From Roseiarcus sp049514155 (GTDB lineage: Bacteria > Pseudomonadota > Alphaproteobacteria > Rhizobiales > Beijerinckiaceae): DNA of 64,000 nucleotides. Position 1 is the stretch's first letter, and each line of letters starts with the position of its first letter. The stretch lies in contig NZ_JBEKVH010000004.1 in NCBI RefSeq assembly GCF_049514155.1, positions 1-64,000 of the forward strand. Reading direction: 5' to 3'. The translations under genes and the position numbers were made by a program. A model generated the notes under the pieces. The model ran no database searches. It had not been told where the DNA came from and worked only from the letters and a program-made list of their open reading frames with translations. This document shows positions 27,903-36,880 of the stretch, piece by piece.

Positions 27903-28397
27903 TCAGGCCGCCGACGCCTGCGACGTCTTCGATTTGATGTAGGCGACGAGGCCAGCGACGTCGTCGGGGACGAGCCTGCCGATCGCGGCCGACGAATAGA
28001 CGGCGTTGACCAAAGTCCCGTCGGGCGCCAGCACGAACCCGGTGGTCTGCAGGTAATGCGGCTCCGAATTGACGTAGGCGCCGACCGCGGCGGCGATCGC
28101 GTCGGCGTCGGCGCCGTAGCCTAGGGGATAGCGGACGTTGTGTTTGGCGGCGAGGGCCGCCGTCGTCGCCTCGTCGTCGACCGAGAAGGCGACGACCTTG
28201 ACGCCGGCCTCGTCGAGCTTGGCGCTGGCGCGCGCGAAGGCGGCAAGCTGGGCGTTGCAATAGGGACACCAGGCGCCGCGATAGATCAGCACGACGCCGA
28301 ACGAGCCGGCGAGATCGCCGGGCAGTTCGATCGTTCCACCGCCGACTTTGCGGATCGACAGGCGCGGGAAACGATCGCCGTTGTGAAGAAGGGGCAT
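27903..28397 (-). CDS. Peroxiredoxin-like (AhpC/TSA) protein
   Basis: The 164-residue product has a thioredoxin fold with IYRGAWCPYCNAQLAAFARA, a CxxC active site near residue 47, and KVVAFSVDDEATTAALA and TGFVLAPDGTLVNAVYSS typical of AhpC/TSA-like proteins. It likely reduces peroxides or disulfides with thiols. The start at MPLLHNGD has AGGAGAG upstream. Two TGGAC-type palindromes lie in the short divergent region shared with a TetR-related gene, pointing to repressor control. Confidence 0.9.
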   Translation of the reverse strand: MPLLHNGDRFPRLSIRKVGGGTIELPGDLAGSFGVVLIYRGAWCPYCNAQLAAFARASAKLDEAGVKVVAFSVDDEATTAALAAKHNVRYPLGYGADADAIAAAVGAYVNSEPHYLQTTGFVLAPDGTLVNAVYSSAAIGRLVPDDVAGLVAYIKSKTSQASAA

Positions 28398-28416
28398 TGG
28401 ACAACTCTCCTGTATG

Positions 28417-28432
28417 TGGACCGGATGGTCCA
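28417..28432. promoter_or_regulatory. TetR-type operator 1 between peroxiredoxin and TetR-like genes
   Basis: TGGACC-GGAT-GGTCCA is a perfect 6+6 dyad with a 4-base spacer. It lies 20 bases upstream of the peroxiredoxin start, over its likely transcription start. Confidence 0.75.
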
Positions 28433-28450
28433 CTGGTGGCGGCAGGAAAC

Positions 28451-28466
28451 TGGACTGTCAAGTCCA
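28451..28466. promoter_or_regulatory. TetR-type operator 2 between peroxiredoxin and TetR-like genes
   Basis: TGGACT-GTCA-AGTCCA is a second 6+6 dyad of the same pattern (TGGACY-N4-RGTCCA), centred 34 bases from the first. On the minus strand it contains TTGACA, a perfect -35 element for the peroxiredoxin gene, so binding would block that promoter. Confidence 0.75.
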
Positions 28467-28515
28467 ATTGATGTATCGCTCGTTCCGGCGAGCGAAGCGG
28501 CGGGAAAGCGGCGCG

Positions 28516-29055
28516 ATGAGCGAAAAGCGCGGAACCGAGCGGCGTCTGACGACGCGGGGCGCGGCGACGCGGCGCCGCATCGTCGCGGCGGCGGCCGACC
28601 TCGCGATGCTGCGCGCAGCGGCGGCGTTGCAGGCCGAGCGCGTGCTCGCTGCGCACGGGCCGCTGCTCGAGGCGCTCGATTCGCTCGCCGCGATGCGCAG
28701 CTGGCGCGACGCCGTTCTGGCGCTCAACCGGCGGACCGGCTGTCCGCTCGGCGCGCTCGTCTATCAGTTGCCGCGCAGCGCCAGAGGCGCGCGGACGGCG
28801 GTCGGCGACGGGCTGGAGATATGGCGCCGGCGGATCGAGGAGGGGCTCGTCCGGATGCAGGCGCGCGGCGAACTCGCGCCTGGCGCCGCGCCCGCCGACA
28901 TCGCGCTCGCTGTTCTCAGCGCCGTGCAGGGCGGCCTGCTGCTGTCGCGCAGCGCCAAGTCCGACCGGCCGCTCGCGCTCGCCTTCGACATGGCGCTCGC
29001 CCATGTCGCCGCGCAGGTTCGCAGCCGCCGCGCGGCGAGCCCGTCGAAGGCGTAG
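28516..29055 (+). pseudogene. TetR-family regulator remnant lacking its helix-turn-helix
   Basis: The 179-residue frame starts like TetR proteins (GAATRRRIVAAAADL, helix 1, residues ~15-29) but passes directly to what is normally the first helix of the ligand domain (AAALQAERVLAAHGPLLEALDSL, from residue ~35). The ~40 residues that usually form helices 2-3 and the recognition helix (with the typical YxYFxxK ending) are absent, while the C-terminal ligand-binding domain looks intact. The frame is kept, consistent with an in-frame deletion. It could be a pseudogene or an expressed ligand-binding dimer partner without DNA binding. It diverges from the peroxiredoxin gene. Confidence 0.65.
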
Positions 29056-29135
29056 CCGCGCGGACCGCTCGCTGGTCGAACCGCTGCGTTCGCGGTAGCT
29101 TTCGCCTGCAACGCCTGGGCGGCGGGAGGCTTGTC

Positions 29136-29534
29136 ATGACGCCGGAAGGACTGATCGTCCGCTTGAGCCGCCATGAGCCGAAAGAGACGATGGATCGGCT
29201 CGTCGCCGCGGTGACGGCGCGCGGCGCGGCGGTCGTGGCGCGCGTCAACCATGCGGCGGCCGCGGCGGCGGTCGGCCTAGCGCTGGCGCCGACCGAGGTT
29301 CTTATCTTCGGCAATCCAAAGGCTGGCACGCCGCTGATGCAGGCGGCGCTGACGATCGGGATTGATCTGCCGCTGCGCGCGCTCGTCTGGCGCGACGCGT
29401 CCGGGGCGACCCATGTCGGCTACAACGACCCGCGCTGGCTCGCCCGGCGGCACGGCGCCGAGGTCGGCAATGAGGCGATCCTGAAGGCGATGGCCGATTT
29501 TCTCGCCGCCGTCGCCGAGGAAGCGGCGACATAA
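29136..29534 (+). CDS. DUF302-domain protein
   Basis: The 132-residue product matches the DUF302 fold: VRLSRHEPKETMDRLVAAVTARG, VAARVNH-like strand, LAPTEVLIFGNPKAGTPLMQA and IDLPLRALVWRDASG. DUF302 proteins are small, sometimes exported, with unknown function and are often near redox genes. This one has no signal peptide. GGGAGG precedes the ATG; a long upstream in-frame extension runs through the TetR remnant in another frame and was rejected. Confidence 0.9.
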   Translation: MTPEGLIVRLSRHEPKETMDRLVAAVTARGAAVVARVNHAAAAAAVGLALAPTEVLIFGNPKAGTPLMQAALTIGIDLPLRALVWRDASGATHVGYNDPRWLARRHGAEVGNEAILKAMADFLAAVAEEAAT

Positions 29535-29577
29535 AGGGACGCTCCGAAATCGGGACACAAATTGGCGCCTAACCCGT

Positions 29578-29702
29578 TGACTTCAATCTATCGCGTCACG
29601 GGTTTGCGCCGCGCGCCCGCCGCCATCGTCGCGAGCGACGAGACGCTGTCCAGACCGAACTGCGCGAGCGGCGGAAAATTGCCACGCAAGCTATTGAAGT
29701 CA
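29578..29702. repeat. Short inverted repeat flanking a decayed intergenic element
   Basis: TGACTTCAAT at 29578 is repeated inverted as ATTGAAGTCA at 29693, enclosing a segment with a degenerate copy of the CATCGTCGCGAGCGAC repeat. The right arm includes the stop codon of glcF. The spacing of about 105 bases argues against a simple terminator. Confidence 0.4.
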
Positions 29703-31031
29703 GGCCTTCGCTCCGGAAAACGGCGCCCCGTGCGTCAGCCCTCCCGGCGCGGGCCCGCCGCTCGCCCAGTCGAGCAGCTCGACCGTGTGGACGACCGGCA
29801 CCGCGGTCGCGCTGGCGATCTGGGTCAGGCAGCCGATGTTGCCGGCGGCGATGACGTCGGGCTTCAGTCGTTCGAGATGGCTTGCCTTGCGCGCGCGCAG
29901 CGCGGCGGCGGTCTCGGGATGGAGAATGTTGTAGGTCCCCGCCGAGCCGCAGCAGAGATGGCTCTCGGCCGGTTCGCGCACGACAAAGCCGGCGCGGCTA
30001 AGCAGCGCCTTGGGCGGCTCGACGATTCTCTGTCCGTGCTGCAGCGTGCAGGCGGCGTGGTAGGCGACGACGAGCGGCTTCGGCGCGGCGAAGGGGATAT
30101 CGAGACCGGCGACATATTCGCTCACATCGCGCGTCCGCGCCGCCACCCGCGCCGCCTTGTCGGCGTAAGCGGGATCGTCGGCGAGCAGCGCGCCATAGTC
30201 CTTGATCGTCGCGCCGCAGCCCGACGCCGTGACGACGATCGCCTCGATCCCTTCGCCGTCGATCGCACGCGTCCAGGCGTCGATGTTGGCGCGCATCTGC
30301 GCACGCGCGGCGTCCTCGCGACCCATGTGGTGCAGTAGCGAGCCGCAGCAGCCTTCGCCCGGCGCGGGCGCGACGGCGATCCCGGCGCGGCGCAGGAGAC
30401 GCTCGGTCGCGGCGTTGATTTCTGGGGCGAGCACGGCTTGCGCGCAGCCGGTCAGCAGCGCGACGCGACGGCGGGGCGCATCGGCGCTGGCGACGGGCGC
30501 CGCGACGGCTTCAGGGGGCAGACGCGCGCGACGCCTCCTCGCCAGCGCCAGCATCGCCGCGAGCTGCGGCCCGACGCGCGGCAGGGCGGCGATCAGCGGC
30601 GCGAACGGCTGCGCCAGCGCGCCGAGCTTGAGGCCAAGCGCGAACAGCGGGCGCGACGGCAACAGCCAAGCGAGCGCAGCGCGCATCAGCCGGTCAGGCA
30701 GCTGTCGCTTGTAGCGCGCCTCGATCAGGACGCGCGCGTGGTCGACCAGGCGGCGGTATTCGACGCCCGACGGACAGGTGGTCATGCAGGCGTTGCAGGA
30801 TAGGCAATGGTCGATCGGCCAGACGTCGTCGTCGGTCGGCGCCCGGCCGCTCTCGAGCAGGTCCTTGATCAGATAGATGCGCCCGCGCGGCGAATCGCGT
30901 TCGTCGCCGCTGACGACATAGGTCGGGCAGGTCGCGGTGCAGAAGCCGCAATGGATACAGGAGCGCAGGATCCTCTCCAGCGCGCGGGTTTTCGGATCGG
31001 CGAGTTGCTCGGGGGCGAAATGGGTCTGCAC
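29700..31031 (-). CDS. glcF: Glycolate oxidase iron-sulfur subunit GlcF
   Basis: The 443-residue product has two N-terminal [4Fe-4S] motifs (CIHCGFCTATCPTY and CLSCNACMTTCPSGV) and two C-terminal CCG domains (EGCCGSLLHHMG and LCCGSAGTYN). It carries electrons from the GlcD/GlcE flavin units to the respiratory chain at the inner membrane. Gene order glcD-glcE-glcF, spaced by 3 bases and by an overlap, shows one operon. A close alternative is a lactate or hydroxyglutarate dehydrogenase Fe-S subunit, but the three-gene set favours glycolate oxidase. Confidence 0.95.
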   Translation of the reverse strand: MQTHFAPEQLADPKTRALERILRSCIHCGFCTATCPTYVVSGDERDSPRGRIYLIKDLLESGRAPTDDDVWPIDHCLSCNACMTTCPSGVEYRRLVDHARVLIEARYKRQLPDRLMRAALAWLLPSRPLFALGLKLGALAQPFAPLIAALPRVGPQLAAMLALARRRRARLPPEAVAAPVASADAPRRRVALLTGCAQAVLAPEINAATERLLRRAGIAVAPAPGEGCCGSLLHHMGREDAARAQMRANIDAWTRAIDGEGIEAIVVTASGCGATIKDYGALLADDPAYADKAARVAARTRDVSEYVAGLDIPFAAPKPLVVAYHAACTLQHGQRIVEPPKALLSRAGFVVREPAESHLCCGSAGTYNILHPETAAALRARKASHLERLKPDVIAAGNIGCLTQIASATAVPVVHTVELLDWASGGPAPGGLTHGAPFSGAKA

Positions 31032-31034
31032 GGT

Positions 31035-32231
31035 TCAAATCCCCGCGTACATGCGCCCGCGGTTGAACAGGCCGTCGGGGTCGAAGGCCGCCTTGACCCG
31101 CCGCGTCAGCGCGACGAGCGCAGGCGGCAGCGGTTGGAAGACCTCGACCGCGGCGCGCAAAGCGTCCGGCGCGCGCACGAGCGTCGCGTGGCCGCCGAAC
31201 GGCGACAGCGCGGCGCGCACGGCGGCGGCGTCGGCCGGCGTCGGCGCCGTCGAAAGCCAGACGAGGCCGCCGCCGCAGTCGAACAGATGCGCCAGCGCGC
31301 GGGGACCCAGGCGGGCGAGGAAGTCGACGGCGCGAGACGGCTTGACGCCGACCCGCCAGACCGCGCGCTCGCGCGGCTCGGCGAGGAATTCGGCGTCGCG
31401 CAACGCGCGCCATAGCCGGCCCGAATCGTCGCCCTTCAGCACCCGCTCGGCGCCGAATTCGGCAAGCAGCGCCAGCAGCTTGTCGGCGCGATAGTCGACC
31501 GAGGCGGCGGCGCCCTCGACGCGCAGGAAGGTGCGCGAGAACTCGCGTCCCATTCCGGGCGACAGCATCGCCGCGCCGCTGACGCCGAACGGCGAACCGA
31601 GTGCGGCCGTCATCGCCGCGACCGCCCGCGCGTCGTCGAGGCGGCGGATGACGATGGTCGCTTCGCTCTGAGGCTTCGGCAGCAGCTTGAACGTCGCCTC
31701 GGTGAGGAAGCCGAGCACGCCTAAGGCGCCGCAATTGAGCTTGACCAGGTCGAGGCCGGCGACGTTCTTCATCACCCGGCCGCCGGTCATGATCGCTTCG
31801 CCGCGGCCGTTGACCAGTCTGAGGCCGATCACGCTGTCGCGCGCCGCCCCGGCGCTGACTCGGCGCGGGCCGGAAGCGTTGGCCGCGACCAGCCCGCCGA
31901 TCGTCGGCTCGCCGCCGCCGCCGTAGAGCGCGCGATGGTCGATCGGCTCGAACGGCAGCATCTGCCCATGCGCTTCGAGCGCCGCCACGACAACGGCAAG
32001 CGGCGTTCCGGCCTTGGCGCGCAGGACCATCTCGGCCGGCTCGTGAAACACGATGCCGTTGAGCCGCGCGCTCGACAGGCGGCGCGCTCCCTCCGGCGGA
32101 CGGCCAAGCCCGGCGCGCGAGCCGCCGCCGGCGATGTCGAGCGTCTCGCCCGCCCCACGCGCCTCGGCGACCACCGCGCAAGCTTCGGTTTCGTCGCTCG
32201 GCGTCAGCGTCGCGACTTCGTCGGCGATCAC
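31035..32231 (-). CDS. glcE: Glycolate oxidase FAD-binding subunit GlcE
   Basis: The 398-residue product is a short FAD_binding_4 protein: GGSRAGLGRPP and VFHEPAEMVLRAKAGTPLAVVVAAL early, GGLVAANASGPRRVSAGAARD in the FAD fold, and a shortened substrate domain ending in FDPDGLFNRGRMYAG. It is the second flavoprotein of glycolate oxidase, together with GlcD. Its start overlaps the glcD stop by four bases. Confidence 0.94.
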   Translation of the reverse strand: MIADEVATLTPSDETEACAVVAEARGAGETLDIAGGGSRAGLGRPPEGARRLSSARLNGIVFHEPAEMVLRAKAGTPLAVVVAALEAHGQMLPFEPIDHRALYGGGGEPTIGGLVAANASGPRRVSAGAARDSVIGLRLVNGRGEAIMTGGRVMKNVAGLDLVKLNCGALGVLGFLTEATFKLLPKPQSEATIVIRRLDDARAVAAMTAALGSPFGVSGAAMLSPGMGREFSRTFLRVEGAAASVDYRADKLLALLAEFGAERVLKGDDSGRLWRALRDAEFLAEPRERAVWRVGVKPSRAVDFLARLGPRALAHLFDCGGGLVWLSTAPTPADAAAVRAALSPFGGHATLVRAPDALRAAVEVFQPLPPALVALTRRVKAAFDPDGLFNRGRMYAGI

Positions 32232-33661
32232 GCGCCTCTCCCTTCGAGCGGAAAGACCTTGGCCGGATTGAGCCGCGCGGCGGGATCGAACGCCGCGCGC
32301 ACGCGCTTCTGCTGGGCGAGATCGGCCGCGCTATATTGGCAGGACATCAGATCGCGCTTCTCGATCCCGACGCCGTGCTCGCCGGTCAGGCTGCCGCCGA
32401 GCGCGACGCTCATCTTCAGAATTTCCATCCCCGCTTCTTCGGCCTTCTGCTGCTGGGCGGGATCGTTGACGTCGTAGAGGATGAGCGGATGCATGTTGCC
32501 GTCGCCGGCGTGGAAGACGTTGGCGACGCGCAAGCCGTAGGCGGCGCAGATCTCGCCGACGCGCTGCAGCGCCTCGGGCAGTCGCCCGGTCGGCACCGTG
32601 CCGTCCATGCAGATGTAGTCGGCGACACGGCCGGTCGCGCCAAACGCCGACTTGCGCCCCTTCCAGATCTGCGCGCTCTCCATCGCCGACATCGACTCGC
32701 GCATCACCCGCACGCCATGCGCCCTGGCGATCGCCGCGATGCCGGCGAGTTCGGCCGCCATCTCGGCTTCGCTCCCCTCGACCTCGACGATCAGCATCGC
32801 CTCGACGTCGAGCGGATAGCCGGCGTGAGCGAAGTCCTCGCAGATCGCGATCGCCGGCCGGTCCATATATTCCATCGCCACCGGCACGATTCCGGCGCCG
32901 ATGATCGCCGCGACGCAGCGGCTGGCGTCGGCGCAGGAATCGAAGCCGAACAGCACCGGGCGCGCGCCCTCGGCGGCGCGGATCAGCTTGACCGTCGCTT
33001 CGACGACGATGCCGAGCTGCCCCTCCGAGCCGCAGACCAACCCTAGCCAGTCGAGCCCGGCGGCGTCGGGCTCGGCCCCGCCGAGGTCGAGGATGTCGCC
33101 GTCGAGGGTGACGAGCCGGACGCCGAGCAGGTTGTTGACCGTCACGCCGTATTTGAGGCAATGCGCGCCGCCCGAGTTCATGCCGACGTTGCCGCCGATG
33201 GTGCAGGCGAGCTGCGAGGAGGGGTCGGGCGCGTAGAAGAAGCCGTCCGCCGCCGCCGCTTCGGAAATGGCGAGATTGGTGACGCCCGCCTCGACCCGCG
33301 CATAACGGTCGGCGAGGTTGATCTCGAGGATGCGGTTCATCTTCGACAGGCCGAGGACGATCGCGTCCTCCTGCGGAATCGCGCCGCCGGAGAGCGAGGT
33401 GCCGGCGCCGCGCGGCACAATATTGACGCCGGCGTCGCGGCAGAACCGCATGATGCGCGCGACCTCGTCGACCGAGCGCGGCAGGACGACCGCGAGCGGC
33501 AGGCGGCGATAGGCGGTCAGCGCGTCGGTCTCGAACGCGCGCCGCCCGGCGAGGTCGGCGATCAGGCCATTGGCGGGCAGGATCGCCGCCAGGCCGGCGA
33601 GGATCTGGTCGCGCCGTTTAAGGATGGTCGGATCAGGCGGCGGAAACGCAATCTGCGCCAT
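32228..33661 (-). CDS. glcD: Glycolate oxidase subunit GlcD
   Basis: The 477-residue product has the FAD_binding_4 fold (VNIVPRGAGTSLSGGAIP, GGNVGMNSGGAHCLKYG) and the FAD-oxidase C-domain with NVFHAGDGNMHPLIL and GSLTGEHGVGIEKRD, the signatures of GlcD. It oxidises glycolate to glyoxylate, feeding photorespiratory-type salvage. GGGAGG precedes the chosen start MAQIAFPP; a longer in-frame start at 33739 lacks one. First gene of glcDEF; no GlcC-type regulator is adjacent. Confidence 0.95.
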   Translation of the reverse strand: MAQIAFPPPDPTILKRRDQILAGLAAILPANGLIADLAGRRAFETDALTAYRRLPLAVVLPRSVDEVARIMRFCRDAGVNIVPRGAGTSLSGGAIPQEDAIVLGLSKMNRILEINLADRYARVEAGVTNLAISEAAAADGFFYAPDPSSQLACTIGGNVGMNSGGAHCLKYGVTVNNLLGVRLVTLDGDILDLGGAEPDAAGLDWLGLVCGSEGQLGIVVEATVKLIRAAEGARPVLFGFDSCADASRCVAAIIGAGIVPVAMEYMDRPAIAICEDFAHAGYPLDVEAMLIVEVEGSEAEMAAELAGIAAIARAHGVRVMRESMSAMESAQIWKGRKSAFGATGRVADYICMDGTVPTGRLPEALQRVGEICAAYGLRVANVFHAGDGNMHPLILYDVNDPAQQQKAEEAGMEILKMSVALGGSLTGEHGVGIEKRDLMSCQYSAADLAQQKRVRAAFDPAARLNPAKVFPLEGRGA

Positions 33662-33773
33662 GGTCGAGGCCTCCCTAGCATCACGCGGCCGGCGGCCGGG
33701 CGCGGCGGGAATCATCCACGGAATGACGAGCCGCCGCAAGACGACTTACGGCGCGATGCGCCCCTGCGGCGGC

Positions 33774-34631
33774 TCAGCGCCGTCGGGTCAGCCCTAAGGC
33801 CCGGGTGATGATCCGGTCGAGCGGGCGCTTGGGCAGCAGCAGCGGCAGCGTCCAGTTGAAGAACTTGCCGCGCAAGATCGCGTAGCGCGCCCGCGGCTTC
33901 GGCGCCGTCAGCGCGAGATGGATCGCTTCGCCGATCGCCTCTGGCGGCAGGCCTTTACGCCCGCGCTCGACGAAGACCTTCTTGAACCGCTTCAGCGCGG
34001 GGCCGTAATCGGTATTGGCGTAAGCCGAATCGTCGGTCGCTTCGGCCTTGTCCCAGATCGGCGTGACGATCGCGCCCGGACCGATGACGACGACGTCGAT
34101 GCCGTAGATCGCCAATTCGCGGCGCAGGCTGTCGCTGAACGCCTCCAGCGCGTGCTTCGACATCGCGTAGTCGCCGAGAAACGGCGCGGCGATCCTGCCG
34201 GCGACCGAGGTGATGTTGACGATCCGTCCTGGGTCGCCGGTCAGCGACCGATCGGCGCCGAGCAGGGGAATGAAGGCCTGGCTCACGCGCGCCGCGCCGA
34301 GCACGTTGACGTCGAGCACCCATCGGATCTGGTCGATCGGCTGATGCGCGAGCGGTCCGCCCAGCGCAAGGCCGGCGTTGTTGACCAGACCCTTGAGCGT
34401 GCGCCCGTCGAGCTTCACCCGGGTCTCCTCGGCGGCTCGCCGCACGGCGTCGGCGTCGGTGACGTCGAACAGCAGCGGCTCGACCGCCTCGCCGAATTCC
34501 TGGCGCAGCGATTCCGCGTCGGCGACCTTGCGCACGCCGGCGAAGACCCGCCAGCCGTGGCCGACGAGGACCTTGACCGCGCTGCGGCCGATGCCGGTCG
34601 AAGCGCCGGTGACGACTGCGTCCAAGGCCAT
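33774..34631 (-). CDS. Short-chain dehydrogenase/reductase
   Basis: The 285-residue product is a classical SDR: cofactor motif TGASTGIGRSA, LVNNAGLALGGPL, the active site with S in NITSVAGR and YAMSKHALEAFSDSL, and PGAIVTPIWDK. It oxidises or reduces an unknown alcohol or ketone with NAD(P). An ATG 12 bases upstream (34643) is an alternative start. It sits between glcD and pncB on the same strand, without overlap to either, so co-function is uncertain. Confidence 0.9.
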   Translation of the reverse strand: MALDAVVTGASTGIGRSAVKVLVGHGWRVFAGVRKVADAESLRQEFGEAVEPLLFDVTDADAVRRAAEETRVKLDGRTLKGLVNNAGLALGGPLAHQPIDQIRWVLDVNVLGAARVSQAFIPLLGADRSLTGDPGRIVNITSVAGRIAAPFLGDYAMSKHALEAFSDSLRRELAIYGIDVVVIGPGAIVTPIWDKAEATDDSAYANTDYGPALKRFKKVFVERGRKGLPPEAIGEAIHLALTAPKPRARYAILRGKFFNWTLPLLLPKRPLDRIITRALGLTRRR

Positions 34632-34686
34632 GGATGGTTCCATTCTCGAAATGCGGCCGCCGCAGCGGGCGACGGCGAGGCGCGGC

Positions 34687-36000
34687 CTAGACCGCCACCG
34701 GTTGCGGGATCATGCCTTTGGCGCCGAACACGCGACGATAGCGCGCGATCTCTTCGGGCGACCCGAGCACCTTGTTGGGATTGTCGGAGAGCTTGACCGC
34801 CGGCCGCCCGTCGACGTCGGCGACTTTGCAGACGATCGAGATCGCCTTCAGTTCGCCGTCGATCCCGTCGGTCGCGCAGCCCTTGAAGTCGTTGGTGAGG
34901 TTGGTGCCCCAGCCGATCGAGACGTTGAGGCGGCCGCGCAGCGCCCTGACTGCGGTCTCGATCGTGTCGATGTCCATTCCGTCGGAAAGGACGAGCAGCT
35001 TTTCGTGCGGATTGCGCCCGCGCTTGCGCCACCAGGCGATCAGCTCCTGCGCCGCCGCCATCGGCTCCTTCGAATCCGGGCGGGCGCCCTTCCAGTCCGC
35101 CACCCAGTCAGGCGCGCGCGCCAGGAAGTCGGTCGAGCCGAAACAGTCGGGCAGCACGATCAGCAGATTGCCGCCATACATGCGCGCCCAGTCGCGCAGC
35201 ACTTCGTAAGGCGCCTGCCGCATCGCCTCGTCGTTGTCGGCGAGCGCGGCGTAGACCATCGGCAACTCGTGGGCGTTGGTGCCGATCGCCTCGAGCCCGG
35301 TGTCCATCGCGTGCTTGATGTTCGAGGTGCCGATGAAATTGTCGCCGAGGCCCTCCTGCAGCGCCTCGACGCACCAGCGCTGCCACAGAAACCCATGGCG
35401 GCGACGGGTGCCGAAATCGGAGATCTTCAGAGGACCCTCGGCGGCGAGCGTGCGCAGCCGTTCGACCTTGCTCCACAGCTTGGCCTTGGCGCGGGCGTAG
35501 AGCACGTCGAGATTGAAGCGGCTCATGCCGCGCATGGCGGCGCGCGCGCGCAGTTCGTTGATGATCGCCAGCGCCGGGATCTCCCACATCGTCGTATGCG
35601 TCCACGGTCCGGCGAAGCGCAGTTCGTATTGCCCGTCCTTGCGGGTCAGCTCGTATTCGGGCAGGCGGAAGTCGGCCAGCCATTCCATGAAATCAGGCTC
35701 GAATATCTGCCGGTCGCCGTAAAATGTGTTGCCGGCGAGCCAGATCAGCTCGTTCTTGGCTAGGCGCAGCGAACGCGCGTGGTCGAGCTGGTCGATCAGT
35801 TCGCGCTCGTCGACGATGTCGGCGAGGCGGACCTCACTGGTCCGGTTATGGAGCTGGAAGGTGACTTGGCGGTCGCGATGCAGCTTCCAGATCATCTGCT
35901 GCATCAATAGCTTATAGAAATCGGTGTCCAGCAGCGTCCGCACGATCGGGTCGATGCGGAACGTGTGGTTGTAGACACGCGTGGCGATATCCGGGATCAT
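34687..36000 (-). CDS. pncB: Nicotinate phosphoribosyltransferase
   Basis: The 437-residue product has the NAPRTase N-terminus LLDTDFYKLLMQQMIWKLH, the FLWQRWCVEALQEG region, IGTNAHELPM near residue 232 and VSIGWGTNLTNDF near the C-terminus. It forms nicotinate mononucleotide from nicotinate and PRPP in NAD salvage. It is divergent from lutA across 88 bases. Its length is normal and all motifs are present. Confidence 0.95.
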   Translation of the reverse strand: MIPDIATRVYNHTFRIDPIVRTLLDTDFYKLLMQQMIWKLHRDRQVTFQLHNRTSEVRLADIVDERELIDQLDHARSLRLAKNELIWLAGNTFYGDRQIFEPDFMEWLADFRLPEYELTRKDGQYELRFAGPWTHTTMWEIPALAIINELRARAAMRGMSRFNLDVLYARAKAKLWSKVERLRTLAAEGPLKISDFGTRRRHGFLWQRWCVEALQEGLGDNFIGTSNIKHAMDTGLEAIGTNAHELPMVYAALADNDEAMRQAPYEVLRDWARMYGGNLLIVLPDCFGSTDFLARAPDWVADWKGARPDSKEPMAAAQELIAWWRKRGRNPHEKLLVLSDGMDIDTIETAVRALRGRLNVSIGWGTNLTNDFKGCATDGIDGELKAISIVCKVADVDGRPAVKLSDNPNKVLGSPEEIARYRRVFGAKGMIPQPVAV

Positions 36001-36088
36001 GCCTTCATAACATTAGGGTGCGCAGGGACGAGCGACAAGGGCGGCGCGCCGGCCAAGCGCCAAGCCGCCGCGAGAGGGTGATCGAAAC

Positions 36089-36880
36089 GTGTCGGAAAGC
36101 CAAGCGGCAAAGACGCAGCTTCGCGTCGGCCTGTTCGTCACCTGTCTCGTCGACCTGTTTCGCCCGACCGTCGGCTTCGCCGCGGTCAAGCTGCTGGAGG
36201 ACGCCGGCTGCAAAGTCATCGTTCCGAAGCAGACCTGCTGCGGCCAGCCGGCCTTCAATTCCGGCGACCGCGCCGACGCCCAGGCGATCGCCCGCCGCAA
36301 CATGGAAACCTTCGCCGGTTGCGATTACGTGGTGGCGCCGAGCGGCTCATGCGCCGGCATGCTCGCCAGACACTACCCGGAACTGTTCGCCGACGAGCCG
36401 GACATGGCGATCAAGGCCGTCGCCTTCTCCGCCAAGTGCCGCGAGCTGACGAGCTTCCTGGTCGATACGCTCGGCGTGACCAGCGTCGCGGCGCGTTTTT
36501 CCGGCGTCGCCGTCTACCACGATTCCTGTTCGGGCTTGCGCGAACTCGGCGTGCGCGACCAGCCGCGCAAGCTGCTCGCCAGCGTCGAAGGCCTGAGCCT
36601 GGTCGAACTCGACGAGGCCGACGTCTGCTGTGGCTTCGGCGGAACCTTCGCGGTCAAGTACGGCGAACTCTCCGACGCAATCGTCGCGCGCAAGAGCGAC
36701 AAGATCGTCGCGACCGGCGCCGACACCCTGCTCGCCGGCGATCTTGGCTGCCTGATGAACATGGCGGGCAAGCTGCAGCGCCAGGGCCGCGCGGTGAAGG
36801 CGCGCCATGTCGCCGAGGTGCTGGCCGGCATGACCGACGAGCCGGCGATCGGCGAGCCCGCTGAGGACGAAGCGAAGTGA
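36089..36880 (+). CDS. lutA: L-lactate utilisation protein LutA (Fe-S oxidoreductase, CCG domain)
   Basis: The 263-residue product has two CCG domains, with KQTCCGQPAFNSGD near residue 50 and DVCCGFGGTFAVK near residue 181, as in LutA/YkgE. With LutB and LutC it forms an iron-sulfur lactate oxidation complex. The start is a GTG at 36089 with GAGAGGG upstream. Its stop overlaps the lutB start, so lutABC is one operon. Confidence 0.93.
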   Translation: MSESQAAKTQLRVGLFVTCLVDLFRPTVGFAAVKLLEDAGCKVIVPKQTCCGQPAFNSGDRADAQAIARRNMETFAGCDYVVAPSGSCAGMLARHYPELFADEPDMAIKAVAFSAKCRELTSFLVDTLGVTSVAARFSGVAVYHDSCSGLRELGVRDQPRKLLASVEGLSLVELDEADVCCGFGGTFAVKYGELSDAIVARKSDKIVATGADTLLAGDLGCLMNMAGKLQRQGRAVKARHVAEVLAGMTDEPAIGEPAEDEAK

